64,000 bases of DNA from JAAYCI01 sp964370195 (GTDB taxonomy: Bacteria; Bacillota; Clostridia; Oscillospirales; Ruminococcaceae): positions 112,410-176,409 of the forward strand of contig CAYJIH010000001.1 of the NCBI GenBank assembly GCA_964370195.1, read 5' to 3'. Positions within the stretch are counted from its first letter, which is position 1. Each line of letters begins with the position of its first letter. Positions 24,806-34,594 of the stretch are shown here, in pieces. Made by a program: the position numbers and the translations under genes. Under the pieces are notes generated by a model. That model did not search any database, was not told where the DNA came from, and worked only from the letters and a program-made list of their open reading frames with translations.

Positions 24806-27800
24806 ATGTATTTAAAGGCGCTGGAAATACAGGGGTTTAAAAGCTTCCCAGACCGCACGCGGATTTCGTTTGAGCTGGGTATTACAGCCGTGGTGGGGCC
24901 GAATGGAAGTGGAAAAAGCAACATCTCCGACGCAATTCGGTGGGTGATGGGCGAAACCAGCGTAAAGCAATTGCGTGGCGGCGGAAAAATGGAAAATGTC
25001 ATCTTTGGCGGCACGCAAACACGTGGCGCCATGGGGTACGCCTCTGTGCAGCTGATTTTAGACAATACAGATAGGCGTCTTGATGTGGATGCAAAGGAAG
25101 TGGCGATTGGACGTAAGTATTACCGAAGTGGCGATAGTGAGTACAGCATCAACGGCCAAAGTGTGCGCTTGCGAGACGTGTATGAACTGCTGCTGGACAC
25201 GGGCCTTGGCCGAGATGGGTACTCTATTATTGGGCAAGGGCGTGTGGCGGAAATTGTGGGCGCGAAAAGCGCGGAACGAAGAGAAATTTTTGAAGAAGCC
25301 AGTGGCATTGCACGGTTTCGTTACCGCAAAAATGAGGCAGAGCGTCGGCTCCTTTCCACAGAGGACAACCTGGTTCGTTTGCGTGATATTTTGGCAGAGC
25401 TTGAGGGGCGTGTGGGCCCGTTAGAAAAAGAGTGCGAGAAAGCAAAGCGGTTTTTAACACTTTCTGATGAAAAAAAGAGCATGGAAGTGACGCTTTGGGT
25501 GGATGTGATTCGTGCCACACGTGAGGAGCTGCGATGCCAACAGCGGAAGGTGGAAATTGCTGAGGCGGATTATACACAAAAAGGCGCAGAAATTGACAAA
25601 ATTGATGAGGAGACATTGGGTATCCGTGCGGAAATTGAGCGGATTATCATTGACATAGAACGCTCTAATGGAAATATTCGAGCATTGCAAGAGGAGCTAA
25701 GCGGACGTGACGCGAAAATTGCGGTGCTGGAGAATAACATCGAGCATCACCGAGAAAGCATGCAGGCGGTAAGCTGTGAATTAAAGCAAAGCGACGCGGG
25801 CGATGAAAATATAACGAAAGAGATGGAAAGACACGAAGAAATTGTGCGGCAAGATGAGGAAAAACTGGCCACCGCACAGCGCGAAATTACAGTTATCGAA
25901 AAACGTTTGGAAGAGATGATACAGCATAGCCAAGCCAGCGGAGAGCGGCGCGGGGCGTTGCAGGCAAAATTGGCTGAACTGACAGCGCAGGCAACGGAGA
26001 GCCGAGTGGAGCAGGCCGAAAGCGCGGCGGCGGTAGAGGCGGCAGAACAAAATTTAAGCCAGTTGCAACAGGTGGCAAACCAGGCTGTAGAAGATTTGGC
26101 GCTGACGCAAACAGAGCACGAAGAAACACAAGCATTTTTGAAAGATGTACAAGCAGAGCTTGCCAAACTTGAGAATATAAAAGTGGGCCTTGCTATGAAA
26201 GTGCAAACGCGCAGCAAAGCCTTGCAAGAAGCGGAAGAGGCTGTGCGAAAAGTACGAACAGAAGCAGAAAGTGGGCGGCAGAGGCTGCACATGCTTAAAG
26301 AGCTGGAGCACAGTTTGGATGGGTTTCAAAACAGTGTGCGCCAGGTGATGAAGGCGGCTCGAAACGGAAAATTGCGTGGTATTATTGGGCCGGTGTCCAG
26401 CATATTGAGTGTACAAAAAGGGTATGAGGTGGCCATAGAAACAGCCCTAGGATACAGCATGCAAAACCTTGTGGTAGAAAACGAAAATGCGGCAAAAGCA
26501 GCAATGGCGTTTTTAAAACAAACGGGCGCAGGCAGGGCAACTTTTTTGCCGCTGGATACGGTAAAGCCACAGCAGTTTACGGGGAATTTACCGCAAGGGG
26601 CACAACAGGCAAAGCGGCTTGTGCAATACAACGCCCAATACGAAAATATTGTGTCTAGTTTGCTTGCGCGCATTGTGGTGGTGGAAGATATTACAGAGGC
26701 ATCAAGTGTGGCGCGGGCGTTGGAATATAGAAACCGTGTGGTAACACAAGATGGGCAAGTAATCAATGCGGGTGGGTCGTTTACCGGTGGGTCGGTGTCT
26801 CGCACAGCCGGTTTGTTTAGCCGCCAGCAGGAGATGGAAGCGCTGCAAGCGAAAATGAGTGGCTGGCAACAACAGCTTACCGAGGCGCAAGAGGCCGAAC
26901 AAAAAGCGCGTGCCGAGGTGGATGCCTTGCAAGCGGAATTGACGGCGACGGAGAGTGAAATTATCACACGTGGTGGTGATAAAATTCGCATTGAAACAGA
27001 GCTTGCGCGCCTTGACTCAGCAGTGGAAAGTGCAATGGAGCGCAGTGAGCAGACGGTGCAAGAACAAGCGCAGATGGAAGCGCGCAAGGTTGCTTTGCAG
27101 CAAAAGCGGCAAAGTGCCGCACAGGATGAGGCAAAGTGGCAGCGCGAAGTGGCGGCCTTATCGGTGGAGCTTACAAACCTTGCCGGTGCAGACGATAATT
27201 TTTTGCAAGAGAGAGAGTTGTTATCAGAAAAATTATCGGCATTGCGGTTGTCGGCGCTTGGGCATGAAAGAGATGTTCAGTTGCACCGCCAAAGCATTGA
27301 AACAATGCACAGCCGCCGCAGTGAAAGTGCTGCACGCAAACAGATGCTGCAAGAAAACAAACTTCGTTTGCAAGCGGAAATAGCCGAATATGAAGAGCGC
27401 ATTAAAAACATTGGGTTAGAAACAGTGTCGGGAAAAGAACGCATGCAACAGCTGGAGGATGAAATTCAAACGCTGACACAATTGCGCCTAGCAAAAGAGG
27501 GGTCGATAACAGCGCAAATGAGCCGCGAGCGCGAGATAACAGCCGAAAGGGAATCTCTTGGCCGGGAAATGACACGCCTGAGTGAACAGAAAAACACAAT
27601 GGAAACACGATACGATAACACGGTGAATCAATTGTGGGAAGAGTATGAACTGGGCCCGATAGAAGCAGAATCCTATTGCGTTGCGTTTGACTCGGTGGCA
27701 GAGCTTCGCCGTCAAGTGAGTGAGGTACGAGGGAAAATTAGGGCGCTTGGCAATGTGAATGTGGGTGCCATTGAAGAATTTGAAGAAGTGAACACCCGGT

Positions 27801-28363
27801 ATCGTTTCTTAAAAGAGCAAACGGAGGATGTAGAGGCAAGCAAACGAGAACTGGAGAAAATGATTGCGACGCTTTGTGCAGAGATGACAGAGCTGTTTAG
27901 GGCAAGTTTTTTGCAAATCAATGCAAATTTTGGCCGCATATTTACAGAGTTATTTGGCGGTGGCCAAGCGGGGCTTAGCTTGGCAAACCCCGACGATTTA
28001 TTGGAAAGCGGTATTGATATTGAGGTGGCACCGCCCGGTAAAATTATCAAAGATTTATCGGCGCTTTCCGGTGGGGAACAATCCCTTGTAGCCATTTGTA
28101 TCTATTTTGCCATTCTTGGGGTGAACCCTTCTCCATTTTGTGTGCTGGATGAAATTGAAGCGGCGCTGGATGATGTCAATGTGCTTCGTTTTGCACAATA
28201 CCTGCGCCGAATTACGAAAGAGACACAGTTCATAGTTATTACACATCGCCGTGGTACAATGGAAGAGGCAGATGTTTTGTATGGCGTTACCATGCAAGAA
28301 GACGGGGTGTCTAAAATGCTTCGTCTTGGTGTTTCTGAGGTAGAGGCAAGCATGTTGCGTTAA
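24806..28363 (+). CDS. smc: Chromosome segregation protein SMC
   Basis: The 1185-residue protein is a complete SMC ATPase. Walker A GPNGSGKSN (31-39) is in the N-terminal head, then a long coiled coil, the hinge around residues 510-665 (IIGPVSSILSVQKGYEVAIE, GYSMQNLVVEN, GRATFLPLD), the returning coiled coil and the C-terminal head with the signature LSGGEQSLVAI and Walker B FCVLDEIEAALDD. It forms the condensin complex with ScpA and ScpB, which are not in the window. ATG 24806 (MYLKALEIQGFKSF) was chosen because the family starts there; the frame extends to 24725 without homology. It follows rnc by 90 bases. Confidence 0.97.
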   Translation: MYLKALEIQGFKSFPDRTRISFELGITAVVGPNGSGKSNISDAIRWVMGETSVKQLRGGGKMENVIFGGTQTRGAMGYASVQLILDNTDRRLDVDAKEVAIGRKYYRSGDSEYSINGQSVRLRDVYELLLDTGLGRDGYSIIGQGRVAEIVGAKSAERREIFEEASGIARFRYRKNEAERRLLSTEDNLVRLRDILAELEGRVGPLEKECEKAKRFLTLSDEKKSMEVTLWVDVIRATREELRCQQRKVEIAEADYTQKGAEIDKIDEETLGIRAEIERIIIDIERSNGNIRALQEELSGRDAKIAVLENNIEHHRESMQAVSCELKQSDAGDENITKEMERHEEIVRQDEEKLATAQREITVIEKRLEEMIQHSQASGERRGALQAKLAELTAQATESRVEQAESAAAVEAAEQNLSQLQQVANQAVEDLALTQTEHEETQAFLKDVQAELAKLENIKVGLAMKVQTRSKALQEAEEAVRKVRTEAESGRQRLHMLKELEHSLDGFQNSVRQVMKAARNGKLRGIIGPVSSILSVQKGYEVAIETALGYSMQNLVVENENAAKAAMAFLKQTGAGRATFLPLDTVKPQQFTGNLPQGAQQAKRLVQYNAQYENIVSSLLARIVVVEDITEASSVARALEYRNRVVTQDGQVINAGGSFTGGSVSRTAGLFSRQQEMEALQAKMSGWQQQLTEAQEAEQKARAEVDALQAELTATESEIITRGGDKIRIETELARLDSAVESAMERSEQTVQEQAQMEARKVALQQKRQSAAQDEAKWQREVAALSVELTNLAGADDNFLQERELLSEKLSALRLSALGHERDVQLHRQSIETMHSRRSESAARKQMLQENKLRLQAEIAEYEERIKNIGLETVSGKERMQQLEDEIQTLTQLRLAKEGSITAQMSREREITAERESLGREMTRLSEQKNTMETRYDNTVNQLWEEYELGPIEAESYCVAFDSVAELRRQVSEVRGKIRALGNVNVGAIEEFEEVNTRYRFLKEQTEDVEASKRELEKMIATLCAEMTELFRASFLQINANFGRIFTELFGGGQAGLSLANPDDLLESGIDIEVAPPGKIIKDLSALSGGEQSLVAICIYFAILGVNPSPFCVLDEIEAALDDVNVLRFAQYLRRITKETQFIVITHRRGTMEEADVLYGVTMQEDGVSKMLRLGVSEVEASMLR

Positions 28364-28392
28364 AGAATAGGCAGAGCTTTTGTATAAAGCGT

Positions 28393-28421
28393 GGCACAAA
28401 AAAGTGTGAATGTGCTATAAT
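28393..28421 (+). promoter_or_regulatory. Extended -10 promoter ahead of ftsY
   Basis: TGTGCTATAAT (TATAAT at 28416-28421 with a TG extension) and a weak -35, GGCACA at 28393-28398. It lies 87 bases before the ftsY ATG and could drive ftsY and the following genes independently of smc. Confidence 0.5.
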
Positions 28422-28508
28422 GAAGTTGTCAACACAGCGCGCACTGTGCTGTTTTGCAGGAAAATATGGGAGATGAAACGAACTTAAAACAGAATAGGAG
28501 CCAAGCAT

Positions 28509-29420
28509 ATGGGGTTTTTTGAGAAACTTGGGGAGGGTCTTAAAAAAACACGCAACACAATTTTTGGCAGCATCAGCCAAATGGTCAACGCAGGCGAGGT
28601 GACAGATGAGCTGTATGAGGACTTGGAAGAACAGCTTATTTTGGCAGACACAGGCGTGGATGTGGCAGTGGATTTGATTGAAAAGCTGAAAATTAAGGTG
28701 CGAGATGATCGCATTAAAACAGGTGCAGATGCCTTAGAGGCACTAAAAAGCATCATTGAAGAAATGCTTACGGCAGACGCACAGCTACAAACAGAGGGAA
28801 AGCCCACGGTTCTATTGGTGATTGGTGTGAATGGCGTTGGTAAAACTACGTCGATTGCAAAACTGGCACACTTGTACACCGAAGAGGGAAAGCGCGTGAT
28901 GTTGGCAGCGGCGGATACATTTCGTGCAGCAGCCATTGAGCAGCTGGATGTTTGGGCAAAACGTGCGAAGGTGCCTATTGTGCGCCATGCAGATGGCGCC
29001 GACCCAGCAGCAGTGGTGTTTGATGCCGTGCAAAGTGCCACGGCAAAAGGGATGGATGTTGTGCTGTGCGACACGGCAGGGCGCTTGCATACAAAGAAAA
29101 ATTTGATGGATGAGCTTTCTAAAATTAGCCGTGTTGTGCACAAAGCGAACCCAAATGCAACGGTAGAAACATTGCTTGTGCTGGATTCTGTTACAGGGCA
29201 AAATGCCATCCAGCAAGCGCAGCAGTTCATCGATGCAGCCAGCGCCACAGGGATTATTTTAACAAAACTCGATGGAACAGCAAAAGGCGGGGCGGTTATT
29301 AGCATCAAAGCGAAATTGGGCTTGCCGGTGCATTATGTTGGTGTGGGCGAAGGAATAGACGATTTGATGGTATTTGATCCAAAAGCTTTTGTGGATGCAC
29401 TGTTCCTTTTGGAAGAGTGA
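28509..29420 (+). CDS. ftsY: Signal recognition particle receptor FtsY
   Basis: The 303-residue GTPase docks ribosome-SRP complexes at the membrane. The N domain has LGEGLKKTRNTIFGSI, and the G domain carries GVNGVGKTTSIAKLAHLY (G1), ADTFRAAAIEQLDVWA, CDTAGRLHTKKNLMDEL (G3), LTKLDGTAKGGAVIS (G4) and the closing GVGEGIDDLMVFDPKAFVDA. There is no long acidic A domain, as usual in Firmicutes, and the start MGFFEKLGEGLKK is an amphipathic helix likely to touch the membrane. ATG 28509 follows AATAGGAG. Confidence 0.97.
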   Translation: MGFFEKLGEGLKKTRNTIFGSISQMVNAGEVTDELYEDLEEQLILADTGVDVAVDLIEKLKIKVRDDRIKTGADALEALKSIIEEMLTADAQLQTEGKPTVLLVIGVNGVGKTTSIAKLAHLYTEEGKRVMLAAADTFRAAAIEQLDVWAKRAKVPIVRHADGADPAAVVFDAVQSATAKGMDVVLCDTAGRLHTKKNLMDELSKISRVVHKANPNATVETLLVLDSVTGQNAIQQAQQFIDAASATGIILTKLDGTAKGGAVISIKAKLGLPVHYVGVGEGIDDLMVFDPKAFVDALFLLEE

Positions 29421-29433
29421 GAGGGAGAAAATT

Positions 29434-30102
29434 ATGCAATTTTTGCTTGCCACAAACAACAAGCATAAGTTGGAGGAAATGCGCCGGTTGCTTGCGGGCA
29501 GTGGCCACACAGTGGTGGGGCTGAAAGAGGCTGGTGTGTTGTCAATGCCGGAGGAAACCGGTAAAACATTTTTAGAAAATGCGCATATCAAAGCAAGGGC
29601 GGCTTGCCAGCTTTCGGGCATTGCAACACTGGCAGACGATTCAGGGCTTTCTGTGGATGTGCTTGACGGTGCGCCTGGTGTGAATTCGGCGCGGTTTTCG
29701 GGCACACATGGAAATGATGAGGCAAACAATAAGAAATTATTGAAATTGCTGGCACGCACGCCATTTGCCAAGCGCACAGCACGGTTTGTTTGTGCGCTTG
29801 TGCTGCAAATGCCGGATGGGCCATGCCTTGAGGTGGAAGGCTGTTGTGAGGGAATTATAGGGTTTTCTGAAATGGGCGAAGGCGGGTTTGGATACGATCC
29901 CCTGTTTTTAGTGCAAGGAAAAAGCTTGGCACAATGCAGTGCCGAGGAAAAAGACGCCTTGAGCCATAGGGGCAAGGCGATGCGAGAGCTGATAGAACAA
30001 TTACCCGCATTTTTAAACGAAGCAAATGCGGCACCAAGTGCACAGCAAAATGTGCCGGCGGTGCCAAGTGGCGAAAGCCAAGAGACGGAGGAAACAGTTT
30101 GA
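29434..30102 (+). CDS. rdgB: XTP/dITP pyrophosphatase (RdgB/HAM1)
   Basis: The 222-residue protein removes non-canonical purine triphosphates. It has the family start FLLATNNKHKLEEMRRLL, the catalytic ENAHIKARAACQLSG, ATLADDSGLSVDVLDGAPGV, SARFSGTHGND, FGYDPLF and LSHRGKAMREL. A 20-residue Ser/Glu-rich tail beyond the usual end (after EQLPAFL) is an unusual but probably harmless extension. ATG 29434 has GAGGGAG before it. The last four bases overlap the yhbY start, so translation is coupled. Confidence 0.95.
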   Translation: MQFLLATNNKHKLEEMRRLLAGSGHTVVGLKEAGVLSMPEETGKTFLENAHIKARAACQLSGIATLADDSGLSVDVLDGAPGVNSARFSGTHGNDEANNKKLLKLLARTPFAKRTARFVCALVLQMPDGPCLEVEGCCEGIIGFSEMGEGGFGYDPLFLVQGKSLAQCSAEEKDALSHRGKAMRELIEQLPAFLNEANAAPSAQQNVPAVPSGESQETEETV

Positions 30103-30395
30103 CAGGAAAACAACGTGCGGCGCTGCGAAAAGCGTCCATGGAGATGAGTGCAGTTTTTCAGGTGGGAAAAAGCGGGCTGGAGCCTTCGGTGGTAAAAGCC
30201 ACAGCCGACTGTTTAGCGGCACGGGAATTGATTAAGTTGAAAGTGCTGGAAACAAGCCCACAGCTTGCGCGCGAAGTGGCAGACGAGTTGGCCGCGGAAA
30301 CAGGTGCAGAAGTTGTTTTGGTGCGTGGCAGAACTTTTGTGTTGTTTTTGAAAAAGAAAAAGGATTCTGCTTATGAGGCAATTTTGAAAAAATGA
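30099..30395 (+). CDS. yhbY: YhbY/CRS1 family RNA-binding protein
   Basis: The 98-residue protein is a single CRM domain: LTGKQRAALRKAS-type start, VFQVGKSGLEPSVVKATADC and the C-terminal LVRGRTFVLFLKKK strand. YhbY-type proteins associate with pre-50S particles. The start is TTG at 30099, overlapping the rdgB stop, with ACGGAGG at suitable spacing. The stop overlaps the nadD ATG. The rdgB-yhbY-nadD-yqeK order is conserved in Clostridia, where yhbY often marks the ribosome-assembly/NAD cluster. Confidence 0.93.
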   Translation: MTGKQRAALRKASMEMSAVFQVGKSGLEPSVVKATADCLAARELIKLKVLETSPQLAREVADELAAETGAEVVLVRGRTFVLFLKKKKDSAYEAILKK

Positions 30396-30997
30396 GACTT
30401 TTGTTGTTTGGGGGCAGTTTTGACCCAGTGCATTTTGGGCATTTGCAATTGCTTGAAAATGCAGTGCAAGCTGCAAAGCCTGATAAAGTGGTGGTGATGC
30501 CCGTGGGCATTGCACCCCACAAACAAATGGCCACAGCGCAAGCACAGCACCGCATAAAAATGTGTGCCTGTTTTCGCGAGGTGTTTGCACAAACTGAAAT
30601 TAGCGACAGGGAGTTGCGCCAAAAAGGCAAGAGCTATACGTTTGATACCGTGCAATTTTTACAAAGCAAATATCCGGATGCGACCATTTATTTGTCCATC
30701 GGTGGAGACTCGTTATTACAATTTCATACATGGCATTGCTACGAAAGAATATTGCCGGACGTGGTGCTTTTGGTGCAACAGCGAGAGGAGCAGTTGCACG
30801 AATTGCAACAGGCGGCACAACAGCTTGAAAAAAGGGGTGCACGCATTTTATTTTGCAAGGGCAACACGATGCGGATATCGTCTACACAAGTTCGAAATGC
30901 AGTAGCACAAAGAAAAAAAGAGGCCAAAAGTTATGTGCCGCCTCTTGTGTGGGAATTGATTGAAAAAGAGGGGTTGTATTTGCAGGTTAAAAATTGA
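30392..30997 (+). CDS. nadD: Nicotinate-nucleotide adenylyltransferase
   Basis: The 201-residue enzyme joins nicotinate mononucleotide to ATP in NAD synthesis. It has the nucleotidyltransferase GGSFDPVHFGHLQLL (N-terminus), the substrate region MPVGIAPHKQ, SIGGDSLLQFHTWHCYERI and the second nucleotide motif ISSTQVRNAVAQRK near residue 170. Length is normal. It overlaps yhbY by four bases and is followed by yqeK after 14 bases. Confidence 0.96.
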   Translation: MRLLLFGGSFDPVHFGHLQLLENAVQAAKPDKVVVMPVGIAPHKQMATAQAQHRIKMCACFREVFAQTEISDRELRQKGKSYTFDTVQFLQSKYPDATIYLSIGGDSLLQFHTWHCYERILPDVVLLVQQREEQLHELQQAAQQLEKRGARILFCKGNTMRISSTQVRNAVAQRKKEAKSYVPPLVWELIEKEGLYLQVKN

Positions 30998-31011
30998 AAC
31001 GAGGTGCAAAC

Positions 31012-31620
31012 ATGCTGAGTGTAGAGCAAGCAAAGGCACTGGCGAAAAAACAGTTGAGCGCAAAGCGTTATCGCCATGAGAAAAATGTGGCAAAAGCAGC
31101 GTGTAAATTGGCAGTGCATTACGGGGTTGATGCGGAAAAAGCGAAACTGGCCGCATGGTTGCACGACATTGTAAAAGAGTGGGGACAAGAGGAGTTATTG
31201 CAGTTGTTACAGCAAGATGCTATAATGGCGGGGGAAACGAAGCAGCGCCCGCTGCCTATATGGCATGGGCCGTGTGCAGCCATTTATGCAAAACACCAGC
31301 TAGGGCTTTGTGATGAAGAGCTGTTTTCGGCACTGGCTTGCCATACAACCGGCAAGGTTGATATGAGCCTTTTTGATAAGATTATATTCATTGCTGATGT
31401 AATTAGTGATGAGAGGACTTTTCCGGGGGTAGAAAAACTGCGGAAATTGGCTTATGAAGACTTAGATGAAGCTGTTTTAATTGCAATGGAAGAGAATATT
31501 GCCCATGTAGAAAAACGGCAGAAGTTGCTAGATGAAGAAACAGTACGTGCATACGAAAGTATGAAAGAAAAGCGGCTGTGTCTGCTAAAAGAAAGTGTCA
31601 CTGGAGGAATATCCATTTGA
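31012..31620 (+). CDS. yqeK: YqeK-type HD-domain Ap4A hydrolase
   Basis: The 202-residue protein is an HD-domain phosphohydrolase. Metal ligands are visible in YRHEKNVAKAACKLAVHYGV, AAWLHDIVKEW (the HD pair), ALACHTTGKVDMS and IFIADVISDERTFPGVEKLR. YqeK homologues cleave diadenosine tetraphosphate symmetrically to two ADP, which fits placement after nadD in most Firmicutes. ATG 31012 follows GAGGTG; an earlier TTG at 30994 lacks a ribosome-binding site. The last four bases overlap the TTG start of the LCP gene. Confidence 0.94.
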   Translation: MLSVEQAKALAKKQLSAKRYRHEKNVAKAACKLAVHYGVDAEKAKLAAWLHDIVKEWGQEELLQLLQQDAIMAGETKQRPLPIWHGPCAAIYAKHQLGLCDEELFSALACHTTGKVDMSLFDKIIFIADVISDERTFPGVEKLRKLAYEDLDEAVLIAMEENIAHVEKRQKLLDEETVRAYESMKEKRLCLLKESVTGGISI

Positions 31621-32942
31621 ATCAGTTTGAAAAAAATCTCCCGCCTAAAAAAGGGAAAAATGCAGCATCGTCTGCTACAAAAAAACCACAAAATGCAGGA
31701 ACGGGCCGTCCGCCGGCCAATGCACCAAACACAGCGCCACCACAAAAGAGTGCCAATAGGCAGGAGGTTTCGCGCACACCACATACGCAGCAGCAAAACC
31801 AACCCGGTGGAAGGCCGCCGCAAAATCAAAGGCCACCTCAAAAACAAAAACGCAAAATGAAGCGTATTTTGCTAGGTGTGGGCATTGTGTTTTTATGCAT
31901 TTTAATTTTAGGTGCCGGCTTGCTTGTATGGGCATACAATAGCATTAGCTCAGAGATTGCCCCAGAAGAAGGGGGCTATACGCCTGAGGACATTGCAAGT
32001 ATTCCGGAATATACAGGGGAAGGTGTTACAAACTTTCTTGTGTGTGGCATTGACTACGACAATGAAGCGGCAGATGGGTATACAAGCGAAGATCATGTTG
32101 GCCGCACAGATATGATTTTGTATGTGCGATATGATACCATCAATAATGATGTGGTTTTGATGCAGCTGCCACGGGATATTTATGTGGGGCCGGAGCTTGA
32201 AACAGGCGGTACAGGCAAAATCAATGGCTTGTATTATTTTGCGGAAGACGAAGAAAATCGGATGGAGCCGCTTTCTCGTGCGGTTTACGACCAACTGGGC
32301 TTGCCTGTGGATTTTTATGTAACCCTTGATATGGATGCCCTTAAAGAAATTATAGACCACCCACCGGGATATATTTCGGTGTATGTGCCCATGGATGTTA
32401 TTGACCCCAACAACCCAGAGGCGATGATTCCGGCCGGCTGGCGTGATTTTACAAGTGACGAGGCAGAATTTTTCTTGCGCAACCGTACAAGCCCCACGTA
32501 TGAAGGCATGAGTGACATCATGCGGCTTCAGATGCAGCAAAGTTTCTACTCAGCTTTGTACCGTGAATTTACGGAATTGACACCGAACGACTTGCTTATG
32601 TGGATGCGTGTGTTGTTATATCGCGTAAATACAGATATGGACCCGATTCAGTTGGGTGGGCTTGCACAGAACGCGTTGACATTGGAAAGTAGCGATATTA
32701 CATTTATTCGACCACCGGTGGGCGCAGCAATGTATGGGACGAATTCTGTGCTCTCTTTAGAGGCAGAAGGCACGGCCGATTTGCTCAATGAATATCTGCG
32801 GCCGGAAGGGCAGAGCTTAAGTGTGGATGAACTAAATATTTATACATTGCCTATGGAGCTTGGTGTTTCAGAGGCAAGCATCCGCACTATGTCCGAGGTT
32901 CAATCAGTGGAAACAGACCCAGCAGCAGCTGCGGCTGCGTAG
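31617..32942 (+). CDS. LytR-CpsA-Psr (LCP) family glycopolymer transferase, first copy
   Basis: The 441-residue protein has an 83-residue cytoplasmic tail rich in Pro, Gln, Asn and Lys, one transmembrane segment (about 84-107, ILLGVGIVFLCILILGAGLL) and an outer LCP domain. Polyprenyl-phosphate contacts are conserved: GRTDMILYVRYD, LMQLPRDIYV, GGTGKINGLYYF and the C-terminal NRTSPTYEGMSDIMRLQMQQ. Family members attach teichoic acids, capsule or other polymers from undecaprenyl carriers to peptidoglycan. TTG 31617 overlaps the yqeK stop and is preceded by TGGAGGAAT. A second LCP gene follows after 99 bases. Confidence 0.93.
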   Translation: MNQFEKNLPPKKGKNAASSATKKPQNAGTGRPPANAPNTAPPQKSANRQEVSRTPHTQQQNQPGGRPPQNQRPPQKQKRKMKRILLGVGIVFLCILILGAGLLVWAYNSISSEIAPEEGGYTPEDIASIPEYTGEGVTNFLVCGIDYDNEAADGYTSEDHVGRTDMILYVRYDTINNDVVLMQLPRDIYVGPELETGGTGKINGLYYFAEDEENRMEPLSRAVYDQLGLPVDFYVTLDMDALKEIIDHPPGYISVYVPMDVIDPNNPEAMIPAGWRDFTSDEAEFFLRNRTSPTYEGMSDIMRLQMQQSFYSALYREFTELTPNDLLMWMRVLLYRVNTDMDPIQLGGLAQNALTLESSDITFIRPPVGAAMYGTNSVLSLEAEGTADLLNEYLRPEGQSLSVDELNIYTLPMELGVSEASIRTMSEVQSVETDPAAAAAA

Positions 32943-33041
32943 CGAAAAGCGACTTTGCAGGAAAAACGAGATGTGCCTGTTTTGCAAATCGGCACATAGA
33001 GAAAAACTTGCATAGTTTGTATAGAAAAAGGAACAAAACCA

Positions 33042-34580
33042 TTGAATAAAAAGGAACACGATTTTCAATCTGGGCGTATTCGGCGTGCGTCACAGGGAGA
33101 GGCTCCGCCGCAAGTGCCACAGCAAACCATTCCATCACAGAACACCACACCGCCCGCAGCGCCGCAGCAAAGCCTTTCCGATGCGGCTTTTCAAACGCCG
33201 CGAGTGCAGCAGCGAATGCAGGCGGCTTCTGTGGGGATGCCACAAAACCAAATGCCGACACAGAAAATAGACCCAGTGCAACCATCACCGGCACGGCAAT
33301 CGCAGGTACAGCCTTCCAATACCCGTCAAAGGATGCCTTCGCAGCGTATGCCACAGCAGAGTGTGCCACAGCACATCATGCCGCAGGCTACTGTGCCGCA
33401 GCAGGAAGAATTTGCAGCGACAGGAAAAAAAGGGTCAGCATCGCCAAATGGCGGAAAGCGCCCGAAGCAAAAGAAAAGCAAGCGGTTTAAAGTATGGATG
33501 TCTCTGTTTTTGGTGTTGATACTTTTGGTAGGTGGCGGAGCTGCTTTTGCAATGGGGTATTTGGATAGCCTGCTAAACACAAATTTACTGGGTTCTATTA
33601 TAGAGTATTCACCGAAAACATATTCGAAAAGTGATATGGTGAATGTTCTTATTGTGGGCATTGATAATGAAGAGGGGCGCGATTATGGCGCCGGCCTTGG
33701 TTTAACCGATATGATTTTGTATGCCAGTTTTGATATACAAAACAACAAGCTGAATTTACTGCAAATTCCAAGAGACAGCTATATTGGGGAAGACGTGCCA
33801 ACGGGCGGCACGGGGAAAATCAATGCAGCCTTGATTTCCGGTGAAGATGAAAGCAACCCCATTAATAATTTGGTTCAAGTGGTGGAAGAGCAATTTATGC
33901 TTCCGGTAGATCATTATATTGCCATGGATATGGATGGCATGAAAGCCATTGTGGATACATTTGGTGGGTTGTACGTTTATGTGCCACAAGAGATGTCTTT
34001 TGACGGAAGCTATTTGCCGCAGGGCTGGCAGTGGCTGGATGGCAATGCGGCCGAGTTTTTTGTGCGCAACCGCTCGGGCCCCGGTTTTGAGCAAGCGGAT
34101 ATTTCTCGTTTAGACAACCAGCGTTTTTTCTATTCGGCGTTGTTTCGGCGTTTTATGAATTTGGCGCCACAAGATATTGTGAATTTAATGCCCGTGTTCG
34201 AGCATTATTGTAGCACAGATATTGGCCTTACCGATATTTTTGATTTGGCGTTTACAGCGCTGAATTTACAGGCAGAAAACGTGATGTTTTGCAAGGTGCC
34301 CGGTGCTACCGACCCGGGGCTGGACCCAACAGGGCAGGGCCGAAGCCTGTACTATGTAGATATCTATGGGCGCGGCACGGCAGAAGAGCCCGGAGTGGCG
34401 AATTTGCTAAATCAGTATTTTCGCACGTATACAGAGCCGGTGCCGGCAGAGGCACTGGGTTTGCCCAATGTAACAATTCCAAGTAACATAACGTTATATT
34501 CACCAAATGTACAAGTGATGAGCAGTGTGCAGGCCGAAGAGGGCGGGGCCGACATCAATGTAGAGCCACAGTACGCATAA
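33042..34580 (+). CDS. LCP family glycopolymer transferase, second copy
   Basis: The 512-residue paralogue has a longer cytoplasmic tail (about 150 residues, dominated by Gln, Pro, Met and Ser), a transmembrane segment at about 151-172 and the LCP domain. LLQIPRDSYI, GGTGKINAALISGE, AEFFVRNRSGPG and ADISRLDNQR match the family. In the first motif the arginine of GRTDMIL is replaced (GLTDMIL), a position usually involved in binding the lipid phosphate. TTG 33042 follows AAAAAGGAAC. The tandem pair suggests two polymers or two acceptors. It precedes rsfS by 14 bases. Confidence 0.92.
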   Translation: MNKKEHDFQSGRIRRASQGEAPPQVPQQTIPSQNTTPPAAPQQSLSDAAFQTPRVQQRMQAASVGMPQNQMPTQKIDPVQPSPARQSQVQPSNTRQRMPSQRMPQQSVPQHIMPQATVPQQEEFAATGKKGSASPNGGKRPKQKKSKRFKVWMSLFLVLILLVGGGAAFAMGYLDSLLNTNLLGSIIEYSPKTYSKSDMVNVLIVGIDNEEGRDYGAGLGLTDMILYASFDIQNNKLNLLQIPRDSYIGEDVPTGGTGKINAALISGEDESNPINNLVQVVEEQFMLPVDHYIAMDMDGMKAIVDTFGGLYVYVPQEMSFDGSYLPQGWQWLDGNAAEFFVRNRSGPGFEQADISRLDNQRFFYSALFRRFMNLAPQDIVNLMPVFEHYCSTDIGLTDIFDLAFTALNLQAENVMFCKVPGATDPGLDPTGQGRSLYYVDIYGRGTAEEPGVANLLNQYFRTYTEPVPAEALGLPNVTIPSNITLYSPNVQVMSSVQAEEGGADINVEPQYA

Positions 34581-34594
34581 GAAAGAGGAGTAAA

